DNA of 48,966 bases, taken from Clostridium tunisiense TJ (GTDB taxonomy: Bacteria; Bacillota; Clostridia; Clostridiales; Clostridiaceae). The stretch is taken from assembly GCF_000300195.1 (NCBI RefSeq), contig NZ_AMQH01000021.1:1-48966 (forward strand), read 5' to 3'. The notes beneath the pieces are model-generated. The model was given only the letters and a program-made list of their open reading frames with translations, did not search any database and was not told the DNA's origin. Made by a program: the position numbers and the translations under genes. Positions 16,928 through 24,848 of this stretch are shown here, piece after piece (position 1 is the stretch's first letter; every line of letters starts with the position of its first letter).

Positions 16928-17092
16928 ATGGAAGATAAAAAAATTAAAGATGAAAAAGTTAAGGATGAAAAAATTAAGAATGAAATGATTATTGAAAAGG
17001 AAGACCAAGTAGTGACAGTTGAAGAAGGATTTGATGTAGATACTACAGAGGGTGATGATGCTATTACTATAGCATGTCTAGTTAAAGATTAG
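16928..17092 (+). CDS. RiPP precursor peptide B1
   Basis: 54 residues, SD AAGGGGG (16914-16920), ATG 16928, 40 bp after A1. The leader consists of Lys/Asp/Glu repeats (KIKDE, KVKDE, KIKNE). The C-terminal part is FDVDTTEGDDAITIACLVKD, with one Cys five residues from the end. It aligns with A through FDVxxxEGD and the following Thr. It is almost identical to B2. It is probably one component of a two-peptide product. Confidence 0.78.
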   Translation: MEDKKIKDEKVKDEKIKNEMIIEKEDQVVTVEEGFDVDTTEGDDAITIACLVKD

Positions 17093-17143
17093 TTCTATAA
17101 GCATATAAATTTGTTGCTGTAAAAGACGTGTGCTAGTACACCT

Positions 17144-17290
17144 ATGAATAAGAAAACGCAATTAAAAGGTACATCTCAATTGAAGCCAAAGGATTTATGT
17201 GATGAAACAGAAATAATTGAAGAAGCAACCTTTGATGTTTCAAGCGATGAAGGTGATAACTCTTTTACTGTTGATATTATAATAGACTAA
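17144..17290 (+). CDS. RiPP precursor peptide A2 (short leader, no clear SD)
   Basis: 48 residues from ATG 17144. The C-terminal 35 residues are identical to A1, but the leader lacks 12 residues (two six-residue repeats). The sequence before the ATG (GTGCTAGTACACCT) has no Shine-Dalgarno, unlike A1. It comes from a broken copy of the hairpin found complete at 17524-17551, so the duplication joined this ORF to a new upstream region. Translation may be weak. It may still serve as a gene-conversion donor for A1. Confidence 0.7.
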   Translation: MNKKTQLKGTSQLKPKDLCDETEIIEEATFDVSSDEGDNSFTVDIIID

Positions 17291-17330
17291 TCAAGAGTAA
17301 AAAATAAAATTTATTAAGGGGGAAACAAAA

Positions 17331-17495
17331 ATGGAAGATAAAAAAATTAAAGATGAAAAAGTTAAGGATGAAAAAATTAAAAATGAAATGATTATTGAAA
17401 AGGAAGACCAAGTAGTGACAGTTGAAGAAGGATTTGATGTAGATACTACAGAGGGTGATGATGCTATTACTATAGCATGTCTAGTTAAAAGTTAG
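17331..17495 (+). CDS. RiPP precursor peptide B2
   Basis: 54 residues, same SD and leader as B1. It differs from B1 only in the last residue (Ser for Asp) plus a silent A/G change. The core keeps FDVDTTEGDDAIT and the Cys near the C-terminus. It is followed by a strong hairpin. Confidence 0.78.
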   Translation: MEDKKIKDEKVKDEKIKNEMIIEKEDQVVTVEEGFDVDTTEGDDAITIACLVKS

Positions 17496-17523
17496 TTCTA
17501 TAAGCATATAGGTTTGTTGATGT

Positions 17524-17551
17524 AAAAGACGTGCACTAGTACACGTCTTTT
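17524..17551 (+). terminator. Strong hairpin after the precursor genes
   Basis: AAAAGACGTG (17524-17533) and CACGTCTTTT (17542-17551) are perfect arms around 8 nt, with a short T run. It lies between precursor B2 and radical SAM 2. It probably acts as a partial terminator, keeping precursor mRNA high relative to the enzymes downstream. A truncated version occurs at 17124-17142. Confidence 0.75.
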
Positions 17552-17574
17552 ATGAAACTTTTAGGGGGAGTTTT

Positions 17575-19440
17575 ATGGATGTATTATTCGTAAATAGTAT
17601 TGAGTTTGTCGAAGGAAATGATCATCCTCAAATAGGTCAATTGATATTAAAAAAAATACTAAGTAAAAAGTATGACACAGATTATCTTAACTTTGATTAC
17701 TTGCATAAAATCGGAAAAATAAAATATGTTAATTCATTAATTGAAAATTTTAAACAAATTGCAGAATATATAATAGAATTGGATCCAAAAGTTGTTGGTT
17801 TCTATACCATTAGTGATTCTTTTATTACAACTGTAAAAGTTGCTGAAATGTTAAAAAAGTTGGCACCACAGATTAAGATAATATTTGGCGGTCCTCATGC
17901 ATCTTTAATTGCAGAGAAATGCATTGAACAATTTTCATTTGTTGATGCTGTAGCTATTGGCGAAGGAGAAAAGCTAATAGTTCCATTAATTGATAGGTTA
18001 ATCAATGACTTCTCTCTAAGTGATGTTAAAGGAATTTGTTACTGTGAGAGTGGAAAAATTATTGTAAATCCCTGTAATGAGCTTATATCAATTGATGAAT
18101 TAAATGCGAACGACAAGTTGGATTTTGGAGAGTATAATTTTAAAAAAAATGATTCACTTATGCTTGAAGCGGGAAGAGGTTGCCCTTTTAAATGCTCATT
18201 TTGTTCTACTAGCGTGTTTTGGAAAAGGAAGTACAGAGTTAAATTAGCAGAAAAAATTGTTGATGATATGGAATATTATAACAAAACCCATAAAGTAACT
18301 AAGTTTAAACTTGAACATGATATGCTAACAGCTAATAAGAAATATATTAAAGAATTGTGTGAACACATATCAATTATGAAGATGGATTATACATGGACTT
18401 GTTCAGCTAGAATAGATTGTTTAGATGAAGATATCTTGAAAGAAATGCGAAGGGCTAATTGTACAGGAATATACTTGGGTATAGAAACTGGATCGGCACG
18501 TATGCAGAAAATAGAGAATAAGAATCTTAATCTAGAAAATGCACCTAAAATATTAAAGATTTTAAAGCAATTAGAGTTTAATGTTACGGTCTCTTTTATT
18601 TATGGTTTTTATGAAGAAAATATTGAAGATTTTCGGGAGACGCTAAAATTAATGGAAAAGTGTTTGGAGTTTGATATAGACTCAATTCAACTACATAAAT
18701 ATATGGCTTTACCTGGAACAAAAGATAGTAATATAGTTTATGATGATTTATACTTCGATCCTGAATATGCAGGTGAGGTTTCAATTCTATACAGAGAATT
18801 ATTTAAATGTGATGAATTATCTAACTTAGCGAAAAGCTCTAAAGAGATGTTTATGCAATATTATACATTTGACAATGAAGTGAGAAAAAGATATTCAAGA
18901 TTTGATTTATTTATTGTCATGTTAAATATTGCCATGAATCAGGGGTTTAGAAGTAGTGTCAAATTACTGGTAAAAAGGTATGGTTATGAGCAACTTTATA
19001 TAAAGTATGAAGTTTTATTCTGCCAATACTTGGATAAATATTGTGATTTAGTATTGGAGGAAATTATATCTGGTAGTTTTTTCAGAAACCAACTCATAAA
19101 AAGTTTTTTGAACGTTATGAAAACTGAATGCAAAGAGCTTGATGAAACGATATTTAAACAGATATTTATGTTTGAGTATAAGTTTTATGAGCTTAGATAT
19201 ATTAAAAAATTTAAGCAGATAGAGAAACCGTATCAAACTTATAAGTTTTCAATAGATATATTTGCGATGATAAAAGAAGGAAAATTGATAGTTAAAGATA
19301 CTTTTGTTATGTTTGTTAGGGAAAAAACAAGACTTAAAGTCATGAAAATAAATGAGAATCAGAATTATTTTAGAGAAAATGAAATTGAGGTATTTGAATC
19401 AGATGGATGGGAGTTAGAAAATGAAAAAATATATATTTAG
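17575..19440 (+). CDS. B12-binding radical SAM enzyme 2 (RiPP maturase)
   Basis: 621 residues, start ATG 17575 with AGGGGGAG upstream. It has the same layout as enzyme 1: a cobalamin-like domain in residues 1-190 (DHPQIGQLILKKIL, IIFGGPHASLIAEKCI, AIGEGEKLIVPL) and the radical SAM motif C203-x3-C207-x2-C210 (AGRGCPFKCSFCSTS), at exactly the same residue numbers. It then has KLEHDMLTANKKY and YLGIETGSARMQ, and a helical C-terminus longer than in enzyme 1. The pair are paralogues that probably act on different sites or on different precursors. The end overlaps the ABC gene by 20 bp. Confidence 0.9.
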   Translation: MDVLFVNSIEFVEGNDHPQIGQLILKKILSKKYDTDYLNFDYLHKIGKIKYVNSLIENFKQIAEYIIELDPKVVGFYTISDSFITTVKVAEMLKKLAPQIKIIFGGPHASLIAEKCIEQFSFVDAVAIGEGEKLIVPLIDRLINDFSLSDVKGICYCESGKIIVNPCNELISIDELNANDKLDFGEYNFKKNDSLMLEAGRGCPFKCSFCSTSVFWKRKYRVKLAEKIVDDMEYYNKTHKVTKFKLEHDMLTANKKYIKELCEHISIMKMDYTWTCSARIDCLDEDILKEMRRANCTGIYLGIETGSARMQKIENKNLNLENAPKILKILKQLEFNVTVSFIYGFYEENIEDFRETLKLMEKCLEFDIDSIQLHKYMALPGTKDSNIVYDDLYFDPEYAGEVSILYRELFKCDELSNLAKSSKEMFMQYYTFDNEVRKRYSRFDLFIVMLNIAMNQGFRSSVKLLVKRYGYEQLYIKYEVLFCQYLDKYCDLVLEEIISGSFFRNQLIKSFLNVMKTECKELDETIFKQIFMFEYKFYELRYIKKFKQIEKPYQTYKFSIDIFAMIKEGKLIVKDTFVMFVREKTRLKVMKINENQNYFRENEIEVFESDGWELENEKIYI

Positions 19441-21163
19441 TAATAAAAAATTAATTTTTATGTATTTAATGATTTCTGTTGTGGTTTATATTTCTGTAAC
19501 ACGTATTTATGGGCTTTATTCAATAATAACTGATATTGTTAACACCATGGATTCAAGTAGAGTTCTTGAGGTGATTATTTATTGTGCAGGAGTACTTGCA
19601 ATTCTGCTCATCACGCTGATTTTAAGTTCAATTTTAAAACGAAATATATTGCAAAATATATCCTATGAGATTAGAAAAGATATAATGAGAAAAGTGTATA
19701 AAATGGATATAAAATCATACTATACTAAAAATTCATCTTATTATACATCTATGCTGGTTAATGATGTAAATATGTTGGAAGAGAATTATTTTTCAAACGT
19801 ATTTGAATTAGTGAGTGATATAATCCAATTATTAATTATGATATTTGCAATTGCGGTAGTAGGGTTGCCGTACTTATTAATAGTTATTATTGCAGCAATC
19901 CCTTCAGCTATTCAGCCACTGATTCTAAAAAAGAAACTTGGAAAAAAAGGCGAAAAGGTATCAGATGAAATGAAAAACTATACCAATAAGACGAAAGAAT
20001 TCTTTTTATCATATGAAGTAATACATGCTTTTAGGAGAGTTTCAATATTCAATCAAATATTTAGAATCACTACTTTTGAGCTAGAAAAATCCAAATATAA
20101 TTTAGAATTAATAAAAACTTTTAACACAGGGTTAATGCTAGTAGCTGTATATTCTTTAAAAATAGGTACTCAGTTATACTTCGCCAACAGCGCAATAAAT
20201 GGATTAATAACTGTTGCAACGGTAACATTGTTGTTTGGATTGGCAAATAATGTAGGTAATCCGATTACTTCAATACTAACTTATCTTCAACATATAAATT
20301 CAACTAAAGAAATACAAAAAAAGGTCAATAAATTTATAAATGATAACACTACTTTAGAAAGATTAGAAGGTAGTGAATTAAATGAAAATATAAAAAATAT
20401 TTGCTTAAAAGACGTTACTTTTAGTTATGATAATGAGAATAAAATTCTAGATAACCTTAATGTGAAATTTGAAAAAGGTAAAAAATATGCATTAGTAGGT
20501 GAAAGTGGTAGTGGTAAAAGTACAATTCTTAAACTTATAATGGGATACTATGAAAACTTTACAGGTAGTTACTCTATGAATGGGGTAGAGACAAAGGATT
20601 TGTCAAAAAAGTGTATAAGAAATAAAATAGTTTATCTTACACAGAATTCAGTATTGTTGGATGGAACGTTTAAAGAGAATATTACATTGTTCAGAGACAA
20701 TTATCTGGACTCAGAAATCGAAAGAGTTATTAATGACGCTGCTCTTGATGATTTATATAGTGGATTTAAAAATGGACTTGACGAAATTGTTTCAGGTGGG
20801 AATGTTAATGTTTCTGGTGGTGAGAGACAGAGAATTGCAATTGCAAGGGCTATGCTTTCTAAGGCTGAAGTATTACTTATGGATGAAGGTGTATCAGCTC
20901 TTGATAATATAACAGCTATGGAAGTAGAAAAAGTACTATTGAAAGATGAAAAACAAATGCTAATTTCGGTTATACATAGAATCAATGAATCTATTGAATT
21001 ATATGATTGCATTTTATATCTTGAAAATGGCAAAGTTATTGAATCAGGTAATTATAATGAATTGATGAAAAAAAATGATAAGTTTAGCAAATTGGTAGAA
21101 GGACAAGGAGGTATAAGGCATGAAGAATTATCTGCGAAAGATAATGTTTCATTCATCAGTTAG
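19421..21163 (+). CDS. ABC exporter half-transporter 1 of the RiPP cluster
   Basis: 580 residues. Residues 1-320 form the membrane domain with about six hydrophobic segments. The nucleotide-binding domain has Walker A GESGSGKST (~361-369), signature VSGGERQR, Walker B VLLMDEGVSALD and switch His in VIHR. The Walker B context DEG replaces the usual DEA. There is no N-terminal C39 peptidase domain, so leader removal is not done by this protein. It overlaps ABC gene 2 by 44 bp, which suggests a heterodimeric exporter of the mature peptide or an immunity pump. Confidence 0.9.
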   Translation: MKKYIFSNKKLIFMYLMISVVVYISVTRIYGLYSIITDIVNTMDSSRVLEVIIYCAGVLAILLITLILSSILKRNILQNISYEIRKDIMRKVYKMDIKSYYTKNSSYYTSMLVNDVNMLEENYFSNVFELVSDIIQLLIMIFAIAVVGLPYLLIVIIAAIPSAIQPLILKKKLGKKGEKVSDEMKNYTNKTKEFFLSYEVIHAFRRVSIFNQIFRITTFELEKSKYNLELIKTFNTGLMLVAVYSLKIGTQLYFANSAINGLITVATVTLLFGLANNVGNPITSILTYLQHINSTKEIQKKVNKFINDNTTLERLEGSELNENIKNICLKDVTFSYDNENKILDNLNVKFEKGKKYALVGESGSGKSTILKLIMGYYENFTGSYSMNGVETKDLSKKCIRNKIVYLTQNSVLLDGTFKENITLFRDNYLDSEIERVINDAALDDLYSGFKNGLDEIVSGGNVNVSGGERQRIAIARAMLSKAEVLLMDEGVSALDNITAMEVEKVLLKDEKQMLISVIHRINESIELYDCILYLENGKVIESGNYNELMKKNDKFSKLVEGQGGIRHEELSAKDNVSFIS

Positions 21164-22814
21164 AATATGGAGTTATATGCTTGTGTTTTTTGCTTATGCA
21201 ATTGTAACTGTGAAGTTTTCTAAAATGCTAGGATTAGCTTTTGATGTTGCTAGAGGAACCAAGCGTGATTATTGGCAATATGCTAAAGAATTATGTATAA
21301 TAACAATTCTAATGATGGTGTTATACACTATTTATTCGATGATTAAGGTTCAAAGTAGAAAAGTAATAAACAATAACCTAAGGACAAAACTATATGAGAG
21401 CATAAATAAGCTTCCAATAGATGAGTATATGAAAAAAGATTGTGATAGCTATACATCTATACTTGTAAATGATACTACAATGATTGAAACAAATTATATT
21501 ACACCTTATTTATGCATAATTGAAGAGATTATAACACTATTAGTGGCAATAGTAGCAATTATAACTATGAATTGGATGTGTAGCCTTTTTGTTTTGTTTG
21601 TAAGCGTTATACCTCTTGTTATTCCCAAATTATTCGTTGGTAAATTACAGAGTATGATGATGAGTTATTCCCAGGAGAATGAAGAATTCTTAAAGAGCAC
21701 TTCTAGTTATATGGAAGGCGTTGAAGTGTTTAAGAATTATAATGCAGTTAGCGTTGTTGATAGCCAGTTTGACAAGAGTAATAAGGAATTAGGAACTGTT
21801 AAACGCAGGGCTTACCAATATATGGACATTCTAATCAGTGTTATAGCAGTAGTTTCTAATATGGTAATCTTAGGCATTCTAGTATTTGGAATGATATTGG
21901 CACTAAATGGATTGTTAACGGTAGGAGAGATATTTGCAATTACTTTTATCTCTGGAAGTATTGCTGGTCCTTTAAGTAAAATTTCACAGAACCTTCCAAA
22001 GATTATGGGATGTAAAGAAATCGTCAATAAATTAAATAAAATACTTAATTACACTTATAAAGAAAAAGAAAATGTTGAGGATATAATTGAAACAATAACA
22101 TTAGATCAGGTCTCATTGGAGATTGATAATAAACAGATACTTAATCAAATAACTTTGGATCTCGAAAAGAATAAAAAATATGCATTTGTCGGGACCAGTG
22201 GTTCTGGGAAAAGCACTTTGCTTAAACTAATATTAGGTTATTATAATGATTATCAGGGAGAAATAAAGATTAACAATCATTTGCTTCAGAATGTATCAGA
22301 AGATTCACTCTACAAACAGATAACGTATATTTCACAAAACAATTTATTATTAGAAGGTACGGTTAAAGATAATATTACCATGTTTGAACCAAATTATGAG
22401 AAATCTGATATTTCATCTGTTATTGAATTTGCGGCTTTGGATAATAAAATCAAGGAAATGAATGATGGTTTAGATACATGGATTTCTGAATCGGGAGTAA
22501 ATTTCTCAGGAGGAGAAAAACAGAGAATATCTATTGCTAGAGCAATGTTAAAAAACAGTAGTTTTTATTTTCTTGATGAAGCAACTTCAGCACTAGATTA
22601 TGAAAATTACCTAAGAATCGAAAAATGCTTGATGAATAAACCAAATACGACATTAGTGTCTGTTACACATCGGATAGATAAAAGCATATTAGGTAAATAC
22701 GACAAAATTTTCGTGTTTCATAATGGCCAGATTTGTGAACAAGGACATTTCGATGAGTTATATATGAAAAAAGGTTTCTTCTATGAATTGGTTAAAGCAC
22801 AGAAAACATCATAA
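21120..22814 (+). CDS. ABC exporter half-transporter 2 of the RiPP cluster
   Basis: 564 residues, ATG 21120 preceded by AAGGAGG. Six hydrophobic segments in the first ~300 residues, then an ABC domain with Walker A GTSGSGKST (~358-366), signature FSGGEKQR, Walker B FYFLDEATSALD and His in VTHR. All motifs look functional. It is the probable partner of the preceding half-transporter. No peptidase domain. Confidence 0.9.
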   Translation: MKNYLRKIMFHSSVRIWSYMLVFFAYAIVTVKFSKMLGLAFDVARGTKRDYWQYAKELCIITILMMVLYTIYSMIKVQSRKVINNNLRTKLYESINKLPIDEYMKKDCDSYTSILVNDTTMIETNYITPYLCIIEEIITLLVAIVAIITMNWMCSLFVLFVSVIPLVIPKLFVGKLQSMMMSYSQENEEFLKSTSSYMEGVEVFKNYNAVSVVDSQFDKSNKELGTVKRRAYQYMDILISVIAVVSNMVILGILVFGMILALNGLLTVGEIFAITFISGSIAGPLSKISQNLPKIMGCKEIVNKLNKILNYTYKEKENVEDIIETITLDQVSLEIDNKQILNQITLDLEKNKKYAFVGTSGSGKSTLLKLILGYYNDYQGEIKINNHLLQNVSEDSLYKQITYISQNNLLLEGTVKDNITMFEPNYEKSDISSVIEFAALDNKIKEMNDGLDTWISESGVNFSGGEKQRISIARAMLKNSSFYFLDEATSALDYENYLRIEKCLMNKPNTTLVSVTHRIDKSILGKYDKIFVFHNGQICEQGHFDELYMKKGFFYELVKAQKTS

Positions 22815-22839
22815 TTATTATTGAAAGGATTTGAGCATA

Positions 22840-24690
22840 TTGTCACAATTGAAAAGTAGGCATTATAAAGATATAAGTCCTGATGTAACTGTAGAAAGAA
22901 TTATATCTAAATTGTATGAGATGGATATTAAAGTTAGTGAAAGATGGTATAGAGATGAAGAAATAAAAACAGAAAGTCTTCGTTTAAACTTTACAGGTTC
23001 AGCAATTGGGTGTAACGGTAAGGGTGTCGATAGGAATTTTGCAAGAGCAAGTGCTTATGGGGAATTATTTGAAAGATATCAAAATAACATGTTATGTGAT
23101 AAAACAATGGAGATGAGAAAGCAAAACAAAAGTGAATTTGGATTTGAGTTAGCCCCTGATGAGAAAAACCTTACAATTGAGGAAATATTAAATCAAGGAA
23201 ATTCTTTTACCAAATTTATTGAAGATAAATTTAATATGGTTCATATGAATGATATTGAAAAGGTTGCTTTTTTATTGAAAATTAGTAAACCTGAAAATGA
23301 AGGTAAATATTTATCTTTGCCTTTTTATAGTGTATTGGATAATCAGGTTTATTATTTACCCCAGAGCTTTTATATGAAATTTTATGGTAGTAATGGTATG
23401 GCTGCGGGAAATACTCCCGAAGAGGCAATAATTCAGGGGTTGTCAGAAATAATGGAAAGAGTTGTTCAGAAGAAAGTGATTATGGAAAACCTTTCGTTAC
23501 CTGATATACCTATGGACGTATTGAAAAGGTATCCTCAAGTTTATGATATGTTTGAAAAAATAAGAAGTACTGAAGGATATCATATAGAAATTAAGGATTG
23601 TTCTTTAGGTGGTATGTATCCTGTGGCGGCATTAATTATAATTGAAAAGGATACTGGGAGATATGGAATAAAATTTGGAAGTCATCCAAGTATGGGCATT
23701 GCGATTGAAAGAGCATTTACCGAAGCCACTCAAGGCCATTCTGTTTATGAATATACTAATAGGAGCATATTTGACTTTCAAAATAATGAAGTTACTACAC
23801 ATTGGAACTTTGAAAACAGTATTATTAATGGCCAAGCACAATATGGCTATGAACTTTTTTCTAATTCTAATAGTTATTCATTTTTTGATTTTGATTGTGG
23901 AGACATGGATAATAAAGAGATTCTTAAGTATTGCATTAAATGTCTTACGAAAAATGGTTATGATGTGTTAATACGAGATGTGTCATATTTGGGATTACCG
24001 TCATACCATATTATTGTACCAGGAGTATCTGAAGTTTTTGAATGGGAAGAACAGGCATTAAAAGCAGACAATACATTTAAGTATGTAAGAAATTTACTAC
24101 ACGATCCAAACCAAATTAATAAGGATAATTGTAAACATATTATTACGTCACTTAATTATTTTTCAAAAAGTATATTGGAAAATCGTGTTCGAAAATATTA
24201 TGATAATCAATATATTGAAAGTATTCCCTATGAAAATATTTATTGTGATTGTATTTATTTATCAGCTATGTGTAATGTAATAAGAGAAGAATTTGATTTA
24301 TCTTTTCAAAAATTAAATTATATGCTTAAAAATGTTGATATGAGTATTCTAGAAAAAGAAGAAGTATCAAAATTAAAGGCAATTACTATGTATTTGTCAG
24401 GTAGAACAAAGATTAATGATCATAAAGAAGTAATCAGATATATCTCTAAGTTTTATAATGAAAAGTTATGTAAAGAAATAGATTTATTGTTTGAAGATGT
24501 AACAAAAGTAATTGTTAGACAATATTCTTTTAATAAATTAAATGAGAAAAAAATGAAGGACCAAATGATAAGAAAAGATATAACAAGAAAATTAAGAAAA
24601 GAGCAAAAACGATTTAAAATTGACCAAAGAGATCTTAAACTACTATTTAAGAGTATATGTACGGAGGAGATAAGCCATGGAAAAAATTAA
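22840..24690 (+). CDS. YcaO-domain protein of the RiPP cluster
   Basis: 616 residues from TTG 22840. A TTG at 22831 is only 1 nt from the SD AAAGGA (22824-22829), so 22840 is preferred. Numbered from 22831, the YcaO ATP-site elements are ARASAYGELFERY (71-83), EEAIIQGLSEIMER (197-210) and RAFTEATQG. YcaO enzymes use ATP to activate peptide amides, giving azolines, thioamides or amidines. The C-terminal ~200 residues are helical and end in a charged tail without the PxPxP motif of azoline-forming YcaOs. No E1-like/ThiF partner or TfuA gene is in the cluster. The chemistry is therefore open; the SagB gene nearby argues for azoline/azole, the tail against it. Confidence 0.88.
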   Translation: MSQLKSRHYKDISPDVTVERIISKLYEMDIKVSERWYRDEEIKTESLRLNFTGSAIGCNGKGVDRNFARASAYGELFERYQNNMLCDKTMEMRKQNKSEFGFELAPDEKNLTIEEILNQGNSFTKFIEDKFNMVHMNDIEKVAFLLKISKPENEGKYLSLPFYSVLDNQVYYLPQSFYMKFYGSNGMAAGNTPEEAIIQGLSEIMERVVQKKVIMENLSLPDIPMDVLKRYPQVYDMFEKIRSTEGYHIEIKDCSLGGMYPVAALIIIEKDTGRYGIKFGSHPSMGIAIERAFTEATQGHSVYEYTNRSIFDFQNNEVTTHWNFENSIINGQAQYGYELFSNSNSYSFFDFDCGDMDNKEILKYCIKCLTKNGYDVLIRDVSYLGLPSYHIIVPGVSEVFEWEEQALKADNTFKYVRNLLHDPNQINKDNCKHIITSLNYFSKSILENRVRKYYDNQYIESIPYENIYCDCIYLSAMCNVIREEFDLSFQKLNYMLKNVDMSILEKEEVSKLKAITMYLSGRTKINDHKEVIRYISKFYNEKLCKEIDLLFEDVTKVIVRQYSFNKLNEKKMKDQMIRKDITRKLRKEQKRFKIDQRDLKLLFKSICTEEISHGKN

Positions 24691-24844
24691 GGATCAATTC
24701 ATTGATGAGAGCAGTCTACTCGATTCTGTTATTGAATATGCTGAACAAGTAAAAAACTTATATGGCGATTTCACAAAATTAGGTGGAGTAGTATATTCAG
24801 CTCACCCATTATATCAACCAATTAGGATTAGAAGAAAAGTATAA
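24677..24844 (+). CDS. Small 55-residue protein between YcaO and SagB
   Basis: ATG 24677 with GGAGGA (24663-24668) upstream; it overlaps the YcaO stop by 14 bp and ends 4 bp before the SagB start, so it is part of the operon. The first half is an acidic amphipathic helix (IDESSLLDSVIEYAEQVKNL); the second half is basic and ends in IRIRRKV. I do not recognise it. It could be a small partner of YcaO or SagB, a detached N-terminal piece of SagB, or a fifth precursor. The lack of the FDVxxxEGD motif argues against the last option. Confidence 0.65.
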   Translation: MEKIKDQFIDESSLLDSVIEYAEQVKNLYGDFTKLGGVVYSAHPLYQPIRIRRKV

Positions 24845-24848
24845 TTCT

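Larger units (their letters stand above)
16705..17551 (+). repeat. Tandem duplication of the precursor pair (A-B-A-B)
   Basis: Two direct copies of a ~405-bp unit. The near-identical part runs from about 16783 to 17126 and again from about 17186 to 17529, an offset of 403 bp. Differences cluster at the ends (leader of A, last codon of B, 3' flank), while the middle is essentially identical, which suggests recent duplication or gene conversion. Confidence 0.85.

Noticed and set aside
16928..17092. Precursor B as a toxin of a toxin-antitoxin pair with A
   Set aside because: Both are acidic, share a C-terminal motif and lie between RiPP enzymes; nothing resembles known TA families.
22840..22870. 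Similarity of the YcaO N-terminus (SQLKSR) to the precursor A leader (SQLKDT)
   Set aside because: Only four residues match; chance is likely in Lys/Ser-rich sequence.
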